Below the pieces are notes generated by a model, which saw nothing but the letters and a program-made list of their open reading frames with translations, was not told the DNA's origin and made no database searches. A stretch of 18,128 nucleotides of DNA from Porticoccaceae bacterium (GTDB lineage: Bacteria > Pseudomonadota > Gammaproteobacteria > Pseudomonadales > Porticoccaceae), in NCBI GenBank assembly GCA_003491845.1, contig DNBN01000111.1, positions 1 through 18,128 of the forward strand. Direction: 5' to 3'. Shown one piece after another: positions 1 through 8,276 of the stretch. The first letter of the stretch is position 1; the number at the start of each line of letters is the position of its first letter. A program made the position numbers and the translations under genes.

Positions 1-993
1 ATGATTATGATGTGGATTTGTACCGTAATCGGCGTCCTAGTGTTTGGCTTCATGTTCTATGTGATGTTCGCTCATCGCAAGTCGCGGGGCGTTACAGCGG
101 CTAATTTTCACGAAAATTTAACGGTTGAGATTCTTTGGACAGTTGTTCCTGCGCTGATTTTGATTGTAATGGCAGTTCCCGCTACAACGGCATTGTTAAA
201 AGTATATGATACAGACAACCCTGATATCGACATTAAAGTCACTGGATATCAATGGAAATGGCAGTACGAGTATATTGGTGAAGATGTAAAGTTCATGAGT
301 GAACTACGGACATCGCAGGACGAACAATATGGCCGCGCTCCAAAAGGAGAACACTATCTTCGCGAGGTAACTCAACCCTTAGTAATTCCGGTGAACAAGA
401 AAGTACGCTTTTTAATCACAGGTAATGATGTAATCCATAGTTGGTGGGTGCCGGATTTTGCGGTGAAGAGAGATGCTATTCCAGGACTGTTCACTGCCGC
501 TTGGGCTAAAACTGACCAGCCGGGAGTCTATGTAGGCGCTTGTACGGAGTTGTGCGGTAAAGACCACTCAAGAATGCCTGTTGTTGTTGAGGTAAAAGAA
601 GAAGCAGAATATGCAGCATGGCTTGCTGGGAAAAAAGAAGAAGCTGTTTTATACAAGTCAACCATCGGTAAACAATGGACTAACGAAGAGTTAATGACCA
701 AGGGTGAGGCGGTTTACGGTGTGTCTTGCGCAGGTTGTCACCAGTCTGCAGGAGAAGGAATTGCCGGTGTATTTCCTGCACTTGTTGGCAGCTCTATTGT
801 CACTGGACCTGTAGAAGATCACATTGGCATACTGATCAATGGCGTTGCTGGATCGGCAATGCAGTCATTCGCTGATCAGCTCTCTGAAGTTGATATCGCC
901 GCCGTTATTCATTATAAGCGTAACTCTTGGGGTAACGATGTAGGTGATATGGTTCAGCCGATTGATATTCTAAATTACAAACAAAACCAATAG
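1..993 (+). CDS. coxB: Cytochrome c oxidase subunit II with fused cytochrome c domain (5' partial)
   Basis: Subunit II of the aa3-type oxidase takes electrons from cytochrome c at the binuclear CuA centre on the periplasmic side and passes them to subunit I. Counting from position 1, two membrane helices (about 4-24 and 43-64) are followed by a cupredoxin domain with the CuA ligands H146, C181, E183, C185, H189 and M192. A C-terminal class I cytochrome c domain has CAGCH at 243-247 and a likely axial Met at about 287. The family normally has a signal peptide and some 40-60 more residues before the first helix, so the gene almost certainly starts upstream and the ATG at position 1 is internal. 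The stop lies 13 bases before coxA, which indicates one operon. The fused cytochrome c is a normal variant of this family. Confidence 0.95.
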   Translation: MIMMWICTVIGVLVFGFMFYVMFAHRKSRGVTAANFHENLTVEILWTVVPALILIVMAVPATTALLKVYDTDNPDIDIKVTGYQWKWQYEYIGEDVKFMSELRTSQDEQYGRAPKGEHYLREVTQPLVIPVNKKVRFLITGNDVIHSWWVPDFAVKRDAIPGLFTAAWAKTDQPGVYVGACTELCGKDHSRMPVVVEVKEEAEYAAWLAGKKEEAVLYKSTIGKQWTNEELMTKGEAVYGVSCAGCHQSAGEGIAGVFPALVGSSIVTGPVEDHIGILINGVAGSAMQSFADQLSEVDIAAVIHYKRNSWGNDVGDMVQPIDILNYKQNQ

Positions 994-1006
994 AGGAAGA
1001 TCTTAA

Positions 1007-2563
1007 ATGGCTCACGGACCCTCAGAAAACTTTTTTAGTCGCTGGCTTTTCAGCACCAATCACAAAGACATAGGCACACTTTATTTATGGTTTAGCTTTG
1101 CTATGTTCTTACTTGGTGGTGCTTTCGCGATGATTATCCGCGCGGAGCTATTCCAGCCCGGAATGCAGCTTATTAAGCCGGAATTTTTTAACCAAATGAC
1201 CACTATGCACGGCTTGGTGATGGTCTTTGGAGCGATCATGCCAGCCTTTGTTGGGTTAGCAAATTGGATGATTCCCATGATGATTGGCGCGCCTGATATG
1301 GCGTTACCAAGAATGAATAATCTCAGTTTCTGGATTCTTCCTTTTGCTTTCGCTATTTTGGTTTCAACGTTGTTTATGGAGGGCGGCGGGCCCAACTTCG
1401 GTTGGACTTTCTATGCGCCACTATCAACCACTTATGCTCCTGATACCGTTAATTACTTTATTTTTGGTGTCCACATTATGGGAGCTTCGTCAATTATGGG
1501 CTCTATTAATATTATTGCTACGGTAATGAATATGCGGGCTCCTGGCATGACATACATGAAAATGCCCCTATTTGTGTGGACATGGGTAATTACTGCGTTT
1601 TTGCTTGTGGCTGTTATGCCTGTTTTGGCTGGCGCTGTAACCATGATGTTAATGGACATTAATTTTGGTACAAGCTTCTTTGACGCAGCTGGCGGTGGCG
1701 ATCCAGTACTATTCCAGCATGTCTTCTGGTTTTTTGGACATCCTGAAGTTTACATTATTATCCTCCCAGCGTTCGGTGTAGTCTCTCAGATTATCCCTAC
1801 CTTTAGTCGCAAGCCATTATTTGGTTATTCATCAATGGTCTACGCCACTGCATCAATCGCCTTTCTATCCTTTATCGTTTGGGCGCACCATATGTTCACA
1901 GTCGGTATGCCGATTGCTGGTGAGTTGTACTTTATGTATGCAACGATGCTGATTGCTGTGCCCACAGGAGTTAAAGTTTTCAACTGGGTGACTACCATGT
2001 ACAAGGGCGCGCTTACGTTTGAAACGCCGATGCTTTTCAGTATAGCCTTTGTGATTCTGTTTACCTTTGGCGGTTTCACTGGAATGATGCTGTCTATTGC
2101 GGCGGCAGATACCCAATACCATGACACATATTTTGTTGTCGCTCATTTCCACTACGTTATGGTTGCTGGTGCAGTATTTAGCGGTACGGCTGCGGTTTAT
2201 TATTGGTTGCCTAAATGGTGTGGGCGAATGTATGACGAAACCATGGGTAAGGTACAGTTTTGGATTGCCTTCATTGCCTTTAATATTACTTTTATGCCTC
2301 AGCACTTTTTGGGTCTAGCTGGAATGCCTCGTCGCTACTCGGATTATGGGCTACAATTTGCCGATTGGAATATGGTGTCCAGTATTGGAGCCTTTCTGTA
2401 TGGCGGAGCACAGTTGCTGTTTTTATACAACGTGATTCGCACCATTGGATGGGGAAAACCCATCGATGATCCTAAAGTATGGGATGGTGCGGAAGGATTA
2501 GAGTGGACTTTGCCAACTCCAGCGCCGTTTCACACGTTTTCTACACCACCGGTTGTTAAGTAG
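1007..2563 (+). CDS. ctaD: Cytochrome c oxidase subunit I
   Basis: This is the catalytic heme-copper subunit, which reduces O2 to water and pumps protons across the inner membrane. It is 518 residues long with about 12 membrane helices, which is usual for the family. Visible ligands are H68 and H382 for low-spin heme a, H380 for heme a3, and H245, H294 and H295 for CuB. Y249, the residue cross-linked to the CuB His, lies in the motif GHPEVY, which also holds the D-channel Glu (E247). D97 in GAPDMA matches the D-channel entrance, and K323 fits the K-channel Lys. This is therefore a complete A-type enzyme. A GAGGAAG ribosome site precedes the ATG. The gene follows coxB and precedes cox11, as expected. 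Confidence 0.97.
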   Translation: MAHGPSENFFSRWLFSTNHKDIGTLYLWFSFAMFLLGGAFAMIIRAELFQPGMQLIKPEFFNQMTTMHGLVMVFGAIMPAFVGLANWMIPMMIGAPDMALPRMNNLSFWILPFAFAILVSTLFMEGGGPNFGWTFYAPLSTTYAPDTVNYFIFGVHIMGASSIMGSINIIATVMNMRAPGMTYMKMPLFVWTWVITAFLLVAVMPVLAGAVTMMLMDINFGTSFFDAAGGGDPVLFQHVFWFFGHPEVYIIILPAFGVVSQIIPTFSRKPLFGYSSMVYATASIAFLSFIVWAHHMFTVGMPIAGELYFMYATMLIAVPTGVKVFNWVTTMYKGALTFETPMLFSIAFVILFTFGGFTGMMLSIAAADTQYHDTYFVVAHFHYVMVAGAVFSGTAAVYYWLPKWCGRMYDETMGKVQFWIAFIAFNITFMPQHFLGLAGMPRRYSDYGLQFADWNMVSSIGAFLYGGAQLLFLYNVIRTIGWGKPIDDPKVWDGAEGLEWTLPTPAPFHTFSTPPVVK

Positions 2564-2577
2564 AAGGATTGGCGAGT

Positions 2578-3132
2578 ATGGGTGAATCCACAGTTCATCG
2601 AGGGGTCTTGGTTAAGTCGCTAATTGGCGCTGTACTGATGTTCATGTTTGCTATTTTTGTCCTGCCACCTTTGTATGACTTGTTTTGTGAAATTACAGGT
2701 ATTGGTGGCAAAACGGCGGGGGCTTATACAGCGACAGAGATTAAAGTGGATACGTCGCGTCAAGTTGAAGTTCAGTTTGTAGCGACTAACAACGCTACTA
2801 TGCCTTGGGAGTTTTATCCTGTTGAGCATAAAGTTTTGGTGCACCCGGGAGAATCAAAAGAGATTGTCTTCTACGCCAAGAACCTGACCGGCAAGGATAT
2901 GGTAGGCCAAGCTATTCCAAATGTGTTACCTAATAATGCCGCTGATTACTTTCACAAAACAGAATGTTTTTGCTTCAATAATCAGCCCCTCGCGGCGGGT
3001 GATGAAGCTGATCTTGCCGTGGTATTTATTATTGATCCTGACCTTCCCGCAAGCGTTAATACGGTAACCTTGTCGTACACAATTTTTGATATAACAGACC
3101 GCGTCTCCACGCAGGTCTCACAATTACAGTAA
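2578..3132 (+). CDS. ctaG: Cytochrome c oxidase assembly protein, CtaG/Cox11 family
   Basis: Cox11 delivers copper to the CuB site of subunit I. The protein has one N-terminal membrane helix (about 12-31) and a periplasmic Ig-like domain containing the copper-binding CFC motif (C130 and C132) in the segment TECFCFNN. A further Cys, C37, follows the helix, as in other Cox11 proteins. The ATG at 2578 was chosen over the in-frame TTG at 2569 because the AAGGA at 2564-2568 sits about nine bases upstream of the ATG but abuts the TTG. The product is 184 residues, normal for the family. The gene lies between subunits I and III with short gaps. Confidence 0.93.
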   Translation: MGESTVHRGVLVKSLIGAVLMFMFAIFVLPPLYDLFCEITGIGGKTAGAYTATEIKVDTSRQVEVQFVATNNATMPWEFYPVEHKVLVHPGESKEIVFYAKNLTGKDMVGQAIPNVLPNNAADYFHKTECFCFNNQPLAAGDEADLAVVFIIDPDLPASVNTVTLSYTIFDITDRVSTQVSQLQ

Positions 3133-3145
3133 ACGGAGAGTAACA

Positions 3146-4090
3146 ATGTCAACTGAAGGTAGTTATTACGTACCTGAGCAAAGTAAACTTCCTCTGGCAG
3201 CGGCCCTTGGGATGGGAGTGATGGCTTTTGGTGCCGGTGCCTGGGTGATTGAAGGGGGTACCTCGACAGTATTCATGGTCGGTCTAGCGATTATAGCTGT
3301 AGTTATGTACAAGTGGTGGAGTCTGGTTATTGAGGAAAACACTCAGGGCATGGTAAGCGAGCAACTTAAGTACTCTTATGTACTTGGGATGTACTGGTTT
3401 ATTTTCTCTGAATTGATGTTTTTTGTGTGCTTTTTCGGATCTTTATTCTATGTAAGAGTGTTAGTTGGGCCTTGGATTGGTGGTGAAGCCGCTATTGGTA
3501 TGTTTGACGATACCCCAACAGATGCAGCTGTTGCCAATGCTACGCATTTATGGACAGGCTACGATGCTACTTGGCCACCATTAGTTACTCCAGACCAAGC
3601 GGTTAACGCAGATGCAGCGAAATTTATTGGCCCCCAGGAAGCCATGAGTTGGCCTGGTTTGACGAAAATTCTAAGCTGGCTTCCACTTTGGAACACTATT
3701 GTTCTAATTGCCTCTAGCGGCACCGTTCACGTTGCCCACCACGCTCTGAAAGAAGGCAATCGTAAGAAATTTGTTCGTTGGTTGGGTCTTACCGTAGCCT
3801 TGGGCGTGATTTTCTTATTCCTGCAAGCGGAGGAGTATATTCATGCATATCAGGAACTGGGGTTAACCTTGGAATCAGGTATTTATGGTACTACCTTCTT
3901 CTTGTTAACAGGGTTCCATGGTGCTCACGTTACTCTTGGTACGATAATGTTGTTTATTGCATTTCTTCGTGGGTTGAAAGGACACTTTAGCGAAACGGAC
4001 CATTTTGGCTTTGAAGCTGCGGCATGGTATTGGCACTTTGTTGATGTGATTTGGATTGGTCTGTTTATCATTGTATATGTTCTTGGCTAG
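3146..4090 (+). CDS. ctaE: Cytochrome c oxidase subunit III
   Basis: Subunit III is an integral membrane subunit that stabilises subunit I and supports proton uptake. Helices are visible at about 18-34, 40-60 and 80-104, and four more follow residue 172. Family signatures include the membrane Glu at E89 (FSELMFF), GFHGAHVTLGTI at 256-267 and WYWHFVDVIW at 294-303. A hydrophilic stretch at about 106-172 separates the early from the late helices. Similar long inserts occur in related gammaproteobacterial subunit III proteins, so it is probably not an anomaly. The ribosome site is ACGGAGAG. A strong terminator 20 bases downstream suggests this is the last gene of the structural operon. Confidence 0.95.
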   Translation: MSTEGSYYVPEQSKLPLAAALGMGVMAFGAGAWVIEGGTSTVFMVGLAIIAVVMYKWWSLVIEENTQGMVSEQLKYSYVLGMYWFIFSELMFFVCFFGSLFYVRVLVGPWIGGEAAIGMFDDTPTDAAVANATHLWTGYDATWPPLVTPDQAVNADAAKFIGPQEAMSWPGLTKILSWLPLWNTIVLIASSGTVHVAHHALKEGNRKKFVRWLGLTVALGVIFLFLQAEEYIHAYQELGLTLESGIYGTTFFLLTGFHGAHVTLGTIMLFIAFLRGLKGHFSETDHFGFEAAAWYWHFVDVIWIGLFIIVYVLG

Positions 4091-4109
4091 ATCCGTGATG
4101 CAGTAGACC

Positions 4110-4136
4110 AACGGCTAGGATATTCCTGGCCGTTTT
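4110..4136 (+). terminator. Intrinsic terminator after coxC
   Basis: A ten-base-pair stem (AACGGCTAGG against CCTGGCCGTT, one T-G wobble) closes a five-base loop (ATATT), and the T of the 3' arm continues into TTTT. It lies 20 bases after the subunit III stop. Read from the other strand, the hairpin has no following T tract, so it should mainly stop transcription of the cox operon rather than that of the small convergent gene. Confidence 0.8.
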
Positions 4137-4153
4137 CATCTGTGTGTCGACAT

Positions 4154-4420
4154 TTATGGTTTGTTAGTGGCTGCCGGTGTGGTTTGAGCTGCATCAGGGT
4201 GTAATTGCTTGTCCCAAGGAGCCTTGCTACCAATTTGTCCTGTCAAAGCGCCATACATTATGGTGATTATGAGCAGCGCTGCTAACGTCACTCTAGTGCC
4301 AAGACTATGTAATAATCGGCGCTTAGAGTCGCCTAAGTCTTTTACCAAAAACCGTAGGCCTGTAAATAGACTGATGAGAATAGCGATGAAGAGCACTACA
4401 ATAATTGATTTTAATAGCAT
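4154..4420 (-). CDS. Small twin-transmembrane protein, DUF2909-like
   Basis: An 88-residue protein with two predicted membrane helices, at about 4-26 and 45-63. They are separated by a short basic segment rich in Lys and Arg (KDLGDSKRRLLHSLGTR), and a polar tail rich in Pro, Ala and Thr follows. This fits the DUF2909 (twin transmembrane protein) family, whose members commonly sit in inverted orientation between coxC and SURF1 in gammaproteobacteria. A role in oxidase assembly or stability is inferred only from that position. No catalytic motif is visible. Its start is 40 bases from the divergent SURF1 gene, so the two may share a promoter region. Family assignment is from memory of the locus and sequence pattern. 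Confidence 0.82.
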   Translation of the reverse strand: MLLKSIIVVLFIAILISLFTGLRFLVKDLGDSKRRLLHSLGTRVTLAALLIITIMYGALTGQIGSKAPWDKQLHPDAAQTTPAATNKP

Positions 4421-4460
4421 AATGTTAAGTCTCTGAACAAAGAGAGGGATTTAAACACAA

Positions 4461-5243
4461 ATGAGCAGTGACCCCCAATCTTCTAATGAAAAATTTGAAT
4501 GGCAGCTTAATACTAAGATCATTATCTTTTCATTGCTGCTATTCCCTGTTCTTGTAACCCTAGGATTTTGGCAGCTTGATCGTGCTGAACAGAAGCGTGA
4601 TATTGTTAATGACTTTATAGCTAATCAGCAGGCAGCACCTTTGCGAGCTAGACAGCTCGTCCAGGGTAGAAATTATCAGTACCGATCTGCTTTGTTGCGC
4701 GGTAGTTTGGACGGAGAGCGTCGGATATTTTTGGATAATCGGGTTAAATATGGTCGTCCGGGATACGAGGTGCTTGAACCCTTGCTAATCGATGATTTAC
4801 AGCAGGATGGGCAACAACAGCGTATTCTTGTAAATCGAGGCTGGGTGCCGGCTTCCCTAAACAGAAATCAGCTGCCAGAGATTGAATCAGTGGAAGTCAA
4901 AGCTGTGTTCAGAGGAAATTTGTATCGTCAGTTACGTGGCGGTTATCGGTTAGATGATGGTATCAAGAAAGTTACACAGTGGCCCAGTCGAGTGGGTTGG
5001 ATATCGGCAGAGCGTAGTTCAACGCTATTTGATGAGCCTTTTTATGGTTATCAATTGCGTCTTGATGCAGATTCAGTTGGGGCCCTTGATACTGGGTGGC
5101 CGACCGTTTCAGTACAACCACAAAAGCACACTGGGTATGCAGTTCAGTGGTTTGCAATGGCGGTGGTTCTACTGATGATGACATTGACGGCCAATTCTAA
5201 TATTGTCTATTGGTTGAAACGTAAATATCAGGCTAGAGCCTGA
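4461..5243 (+). CDS. SURF1-family cytochrome oxidase assembly protein
   Basis: SURF1 proteins help insert heme a into subunit I. This 260-residue protein has the family layout: a membrane helix near the N terminus (about 18-36), a periplasmic domain, and a second helix near the C terminus (about 225-245). Family motifs are GFWQLDRAEQK (35-45) just after helix 1, a VKYGRPGYEVLEPL segment, and ILVNRGWVPAS before the mid-protein loop. A GAGGGA ribosome site precedes the ATG. The gene begins the second plus-strand run of the oxidase locus (SURF1, Sco-like protein, ctaB, sco), whose gaps are 10-45 bases. Confidence 0.92.
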   Translation: MSSDPQSSNEKFEWQLNTKIIIFSLLLFPVLVTLGFWQLDRAEQKRDIVNDFIANQQAAPLRARQLVQGRNYQYRSALLRGSLDGERRIFLDNRVKYGRPGYEVLEPLLIDDLQQDGQQQRILVNRGWVPASLNRNQLPEIESVEVKAVFRGNLYRQLRGGYRLDDGIKKVTQWPSRVGWISAERSSTLFDEPFYGYQLRLDADSVGALDTGWPTVSVQPQKHTGYAVQWFAMAVVLLMMTLTANSNIVYWLKRKYQARA

Positions 5244-5263
5244 ATTATTGAAGGATTTGAGTG

Positions 5264-5881
5264 ATGGGAAAAGTAAGCGAATTAAATGCCAAGCAAAAAG
5301 GTTTCCAATATCAAATTTGGTTAATGTTGGTCATCGTCGGTGGAGTTATTCTGGCCGGATTTCTAATGGTGCCCAACACTGAAGAGCAGCGACAGCAAAT
5401 GCTATCGCGATTGGGTACTACCAATGTCGGCGAACTAGTTAAGCCAACTCTTGATTTCAGCTCAGTACTAACTGATCTTGACCCCACGGAAAAGCCCAAG
5501 TGGATTATAGCAACCACTGGCGGTAGCGGTTGCGATGCCACCTGTGAGGCAATGTTGTTTGATACTAGACAAGTTCACATGTTGCTTGGTAAGTCAACGC
5601 GCAGAGTTGAACGTGTCTACCTCTATGACGTAGAGAATACCACGCCAGACCAAATTGAAACTATTAAGCAAGTTCATCCTTTTTTGGCAATAATACCTGT
5701 TATAAGTAGTGAATTATTGGCAATTCTTGGTGGTAGCTCTGCTCAATGGGATATGCAGACGCCACGACATTTTGTGATTAGTCCAGATCAAAAAGCTATC
5801 CTTTATTACACCGCTGATCATGATGGAAATGGATTGCTCGATGATCTAAAACATCTGTTAAAATATTCCCCTGATAGATAG
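5264..5881 (+). CDS. Membrane-anchored Sco-like thioredoxin-fold protein, oxidase assembly context
   Basis: A conserved hypothetical protein of 205 residues. It has one N-terminal membrane helix (about 17-35), then a presumed periplasmic domain with CDATC (C90 and C94). A later segment, TPRHFVISPDQKAILYY, places H169 just before a beta strand. In Sco proteins the copper ligands are a CxxxC pair and a His before the strand reading IVLINPKG, so the layout is closely parallel, although overall similarity to Sco is low. The ATG at 5264 follows AAGGA by eight bases and is preferred over the GTG at 5261. Homologues occur between SURF1 and COX15 in Pseudomonas-like cox loci. A copper or thiol-redox role in oxidase assembly is inferred from motifs and position and is unproven. 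Confidence 0.8.
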   Translation: MGKVSELNAKQKGFQYQIWLMLVIVGGVILAGFLMVPNTEEQRQQMLSRLGTTNVGELVKPTLDFSSVLTDLDPTEKPKWIIATTGGSGCDATCEAMLFDTRQVHMLLGKSTRRVERVYLYDVENTTPDQIETIKQVHPFLAIIPVISSELLAILGGSSAQWDMQTPRHFVISPDQKAILYYTADHDGNGLLDDLKHLLKYSPDR

Positions 5882-5925
5882 GTTATTGTTTATGAAAACC
5901 TGCCCACTAAACGGAGTACTAGCTG

Positions 5926-6840
5926 ATGTCTCAAACTGAAATTAATGTTGCAGAGTCGAGCTGGCGTGACTACTTAGAGCTATGTAAACCTAATGTTGTA
6001 GCCCTAATGATACTAACGTCCATCATCGGTATGGTTTTAGCTACCGATCAGTGGGTCCCTTTGTCTATATTGATTTTTGGCAATCTTGGTATTGCATTGT
6101 GCGCAGGCTCGGCGGCGGCGGTTAACCACATTGTTGATCGGCATGTTGATGATAAAATGGCCCGCACAATTAATCGACCATTGGCTCAAGGTCGCTTAAC
6201 ACTTCAGCAGGCGGTGTGGTTTGCGTTGGTTACCGGCGCCGTGGGTATGGCGTTTTTGCTGGTATTCACTAATGTGTTGACCGCTTGGTTAACATTGGCA
6301 TCTCTAGTAGGTTATGCGTTCATTTATACAATGTTTTTGAAGCGTGCAACACCTCAAAATATCGTTATTGGAGGTCTTGCTGGCGCGGCTCCTCCACTCC
6401 TTGGCTGGACTGCAGTCACTGGTGAGGTGCATTACAATGCGCTCTTATTGGTGTTGATTATTTTTGCCTGGACTCCCCCTCATTTTTGGGCTCTAGCCGT
6501 GCATCGTAAGGATGAATATGCCAAGGCTAATATTCCTATGTTGCCGGTTACTCACGGAGAAAAGTACACCAAAATCAATATTCTTTTGTATACCCTGTTA
6601 CTTATGATTGTGACAACAATGCCCTACTTAACAGGCATGTTCGGATGGCTATATTTAGCGGGATCCTTGTTGCTTGGTTTCGGATTTCTTTACTGGGCAA
6701 TTGTTATGTTTCGCAGCGTCGGTGGCAACTCAGGCATGAAAACGTTCCAGTATTCTATTGTCTATTTGATGCTCCTTTTCGCGATCATGCTTATCGATCA
6801 TTTTTTTATTGAAACCATCATTTATTTACCATCGGTTTAA
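5926..6840 (+). CDS. ctaB: Protoheme IX farnesyltransferase (heme O synthase)
   Basis: This enzyme attaches a farnesyl group to heme b to make heme O, the precursor of heme A. The 304-residue protein is of usual length, with about eight or nine membrane helices of the UbiA prenyltransferase fold. The Asp-rich prenyl-diphosphate motif is present as N67, D71 and D75 (NHIVDRHVDD), followed by RTINRPLAQGR. The second conserved loop, WTPPHFWALAVHRKDEYAKA, is also intact. A GGAG at 5913-5916 lies upstream of the ATG at 5926. Heme O is used directly by bo-type oxidases, but an aa3 oxidase needs heme A synthase as well, and that gene is not in this window. Confidence 0.96.
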   Translation: MSQTEINVAESSWRDYLELCKPNVVALMILTSIIGMVLATDQWVPLSILIFGNLGIALCAGSAAAVNHIVDRHVDDKMARTINRPLAQGRLTLQQAVWFALVTGAVGMAFLLVFTNVLTAWLTLASLVGYAFIYTMFLKRATPQNIVIGGLAGAAPPLLGWTAVTGEVHYNALLLVLIIFAWTPPHFWALAVHRKDEYAKANIPMLPVTHGEKYTKINILLYTLLLMIVTTMPYLTGMFGWLYLAGSLLLGFGFLYWAIVMFRSVGGNSGMKTFQYSIVYLMLLFAIMLIDHFFIETIIYLPSV

Positions 6841-6850
6841 GGGTTATGCT

Positions 6851-7495
6851 ATGACAAATCAAAAAGACGGCATTGTTAAGACCGTTATCGTTCTTGTATG
6901 TTTTATAATCCTTGTTATATCTGGTTTTGCCTGGAAAATGAATCAGCCGGTAATCATGACAGATCAGCAGTTGAGGGTTAATGGCGCCATTGTCCTGAAA
7001 CCACCCCGTATATTTAGTGACTTTAACTTAGTCGATCACCACGGTAATGACTTTTCTAAAGAACAGCTGAAGGGTGTTTGGACGATGATTTTCTTTGGTT
7101 TTACTCAGTGCCCTGATGTTTGCCCAACGACCATGGCAATCCTGAATGAAACGTACAGTAAACTGAAAGATGCTGAAAAGGACAACTTGCAAATTGTCTT
7201 ACTGACACTTGATCCAGAACGAGATTCTGTTGAAAAGCTTGCAGATTACGTGCCTTATTTTAATCAAGATTTCATTGGCGTTACTGGCAATAAACATTTG
7301 ATTAGACGACTCACTGCTGAAATAAATATTGCCTACAGTCAGGTACCACTTGGGAAAAATGAGTACACAATAGACCATAGTTCGCAAATTGTTTTAATTA
7401 ACCCTAAAGGGGACTATCACGGCTTTTTTAAAGCGCCGCACTCAGAAGTCATGCTGCGACAAACCTGGCGGTCTATTTATGCGACCTTTAATTAA
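6851..7495 (+). CDS. SCO1/SenC family copper chaperone
   Basis: Sco proteins are membrane-anchored periplasmic chaperones that load or reduce the CuA site of subunit II. With the ATG at 6851 the product is 214 residues, with a membrane helix at about 10-28 and a thioredoxin-like domain. It carries CPDVCP (C87 and C91) and the third copper ligand H176 in DHSSQIVLINPKG. An in-frame ATG at 6809 lies inside the end of ctaB and would add 14 residues before the helix, so the later start is preferred. The gene follows ctaB by ten bases. Its stop codon lies inside a palindrome shared with the stop of the convergent znuB. Confidence 0.93.
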   Translation: MTNQKDGIVKTVIVLVCFIILVISGFAWKMNQPVIMTDQQLRVNGAIVLKPPRIFSDFNLVDHHGNDFSKEQLKGVWTMIFFGFTQCPDVCPTTMAILNETYSKLKDAEKDNLQIVLLTLDPERDSVEKLADYVPYFNQDFIGVTGNKHLIRRLTAEINIAYSQVPLGKNEYTIDHSSQIVLINPKGDYHGFFKAPHSEVMLRQTWRSIYATFN

Positions 7496-8276
7496 GTTGT
7501 TTGCGGTAGAGTAACGAAAGACAGAACAGAAATGTTGCGCTGACAACTACTGAGGGACCAGCCGGAGTATCAATATACCAGGACATAGCTAATCCCATAA
7601 CGACAGTTGTCATGGCAATGATACTTGCCGCCACGGCCATCTGCTCAGGAGTTTGGCTCAGCCGCCGAGCGGTGGCTGCAGGAATAACCAACAATGCTGT
7701 TATCAGTAGAACACCTACTACTTTCATTGCCAAGGCGATTACCAGTGCTGTTATCAACATTAATACAGTGCTCACTAGCGTGACATTGGTGCCTTCAATG
7801 GCAGCTAACTCTGGATCTACAGTGATGTTGATTAATTGCTTCCAAAGTATTGCTAGCAATATTAAAACAACGGCGCTTACTGAATAGATAATCCCCAAAT
7901 CACTTTTGGTTACCGCTAACAAATCACCAAATAATAACGACATCAAATCAACTCGTACATCGGGAAGTAGCGAGATGACAATCAGGCCTGCTGCAAGGGC
8001 AGAATGTGAGAGTATTCCAAGTAAAGTATCTAATGAAAGCAATCCACGTTGTTCCAAAAAGACTAAGCCTAGTGCCATTATAAGCGGTATTGCAGTAACT
8101 GTTATGTTGACATTTATGTCAAGCATCACGCCTAAAGACACCCCCAAAAGAGCGCTGTGGGCCAAAGTGTCACCGAAATAAGCCATACGTCTCCAGACTA
8201 CAAAGCAGCCGAGAGGGCCGGCAACTAAACCTACGCCAAGTCCGGCTAAGAGTGCATATAGTAAGAAGTCAATCAT
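7488..8276 (-). CDS. znuB: Zinc ABC transporter permease ZnuB
   Basis: This is the inner-membrane permease of the ZnuABC high-affinity zinc importer. It is 262 residues and strongly hydrophobic, with about seven helices. The family N terminus is seen as LLYALLAGLGVGLVAGPLG, followed by FVVWRRMAYFGDTLAHSALLG. The ATG at 8276 was chosen because it gives the usual family N terminus (MIDFLLY) and overlaps the znuC stop in ATGATTGA, typical of translational coupling. A GTG at 8294 and an ATG at 8288 are alternatives that would add six or four residues. The 3' end overlaps the convergent sco gene by eight bases. Confidence 0.95.
   Translation of the reverse strand: MIDFLLYALLAGLGVGLVAGPLGCFVVWRRMAYFGDTLAHSALLGVSLGVMLDINVNITVTAIPLIMALGLVFLEQRGLLSLDTLLGILSHSALAAGLIVISLLPDVRVDLMSLLFGDLLAVTKSDLGIIYSVSAVVLILLAILWKQLINITVDPELAAIEGTNVTLVSTVLMLITALVIALAMKVVGVLLITALLVIPAATARRLSQTPEQMAVAASIIAMTTVVMGLAMSWYIDTPAGPSVVVSATFLFCLSLLYRKQLN

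Noticed and set aside
226..234. His/Asp cluster near the ZnuC C terminus (protein residues 226-234) as a novel zinc-binding tail
   Set aside because: Similar His-rich C-terminal stretches are common in ZnuC proteins, so this is ordinary for the family. The coordinates given are protein residues, not bases.
1081..1395. Open frames of 60-146 codons antisense to or out of frame with cox, polA, znu and ser genes
   Set aside because: Each overlaps a gene with clear family motifs, shows no recognisable domain and lacks a ribosome site. They are shadow frames.
5892..5939. Fifteen-codon ORF overlapping the ctaB start, in the place where COX15 would be
   Set aside because: No ribosome site, no similarity to a COX15 N terminus that I recognise, and too short to judge. 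It is most likely chance.
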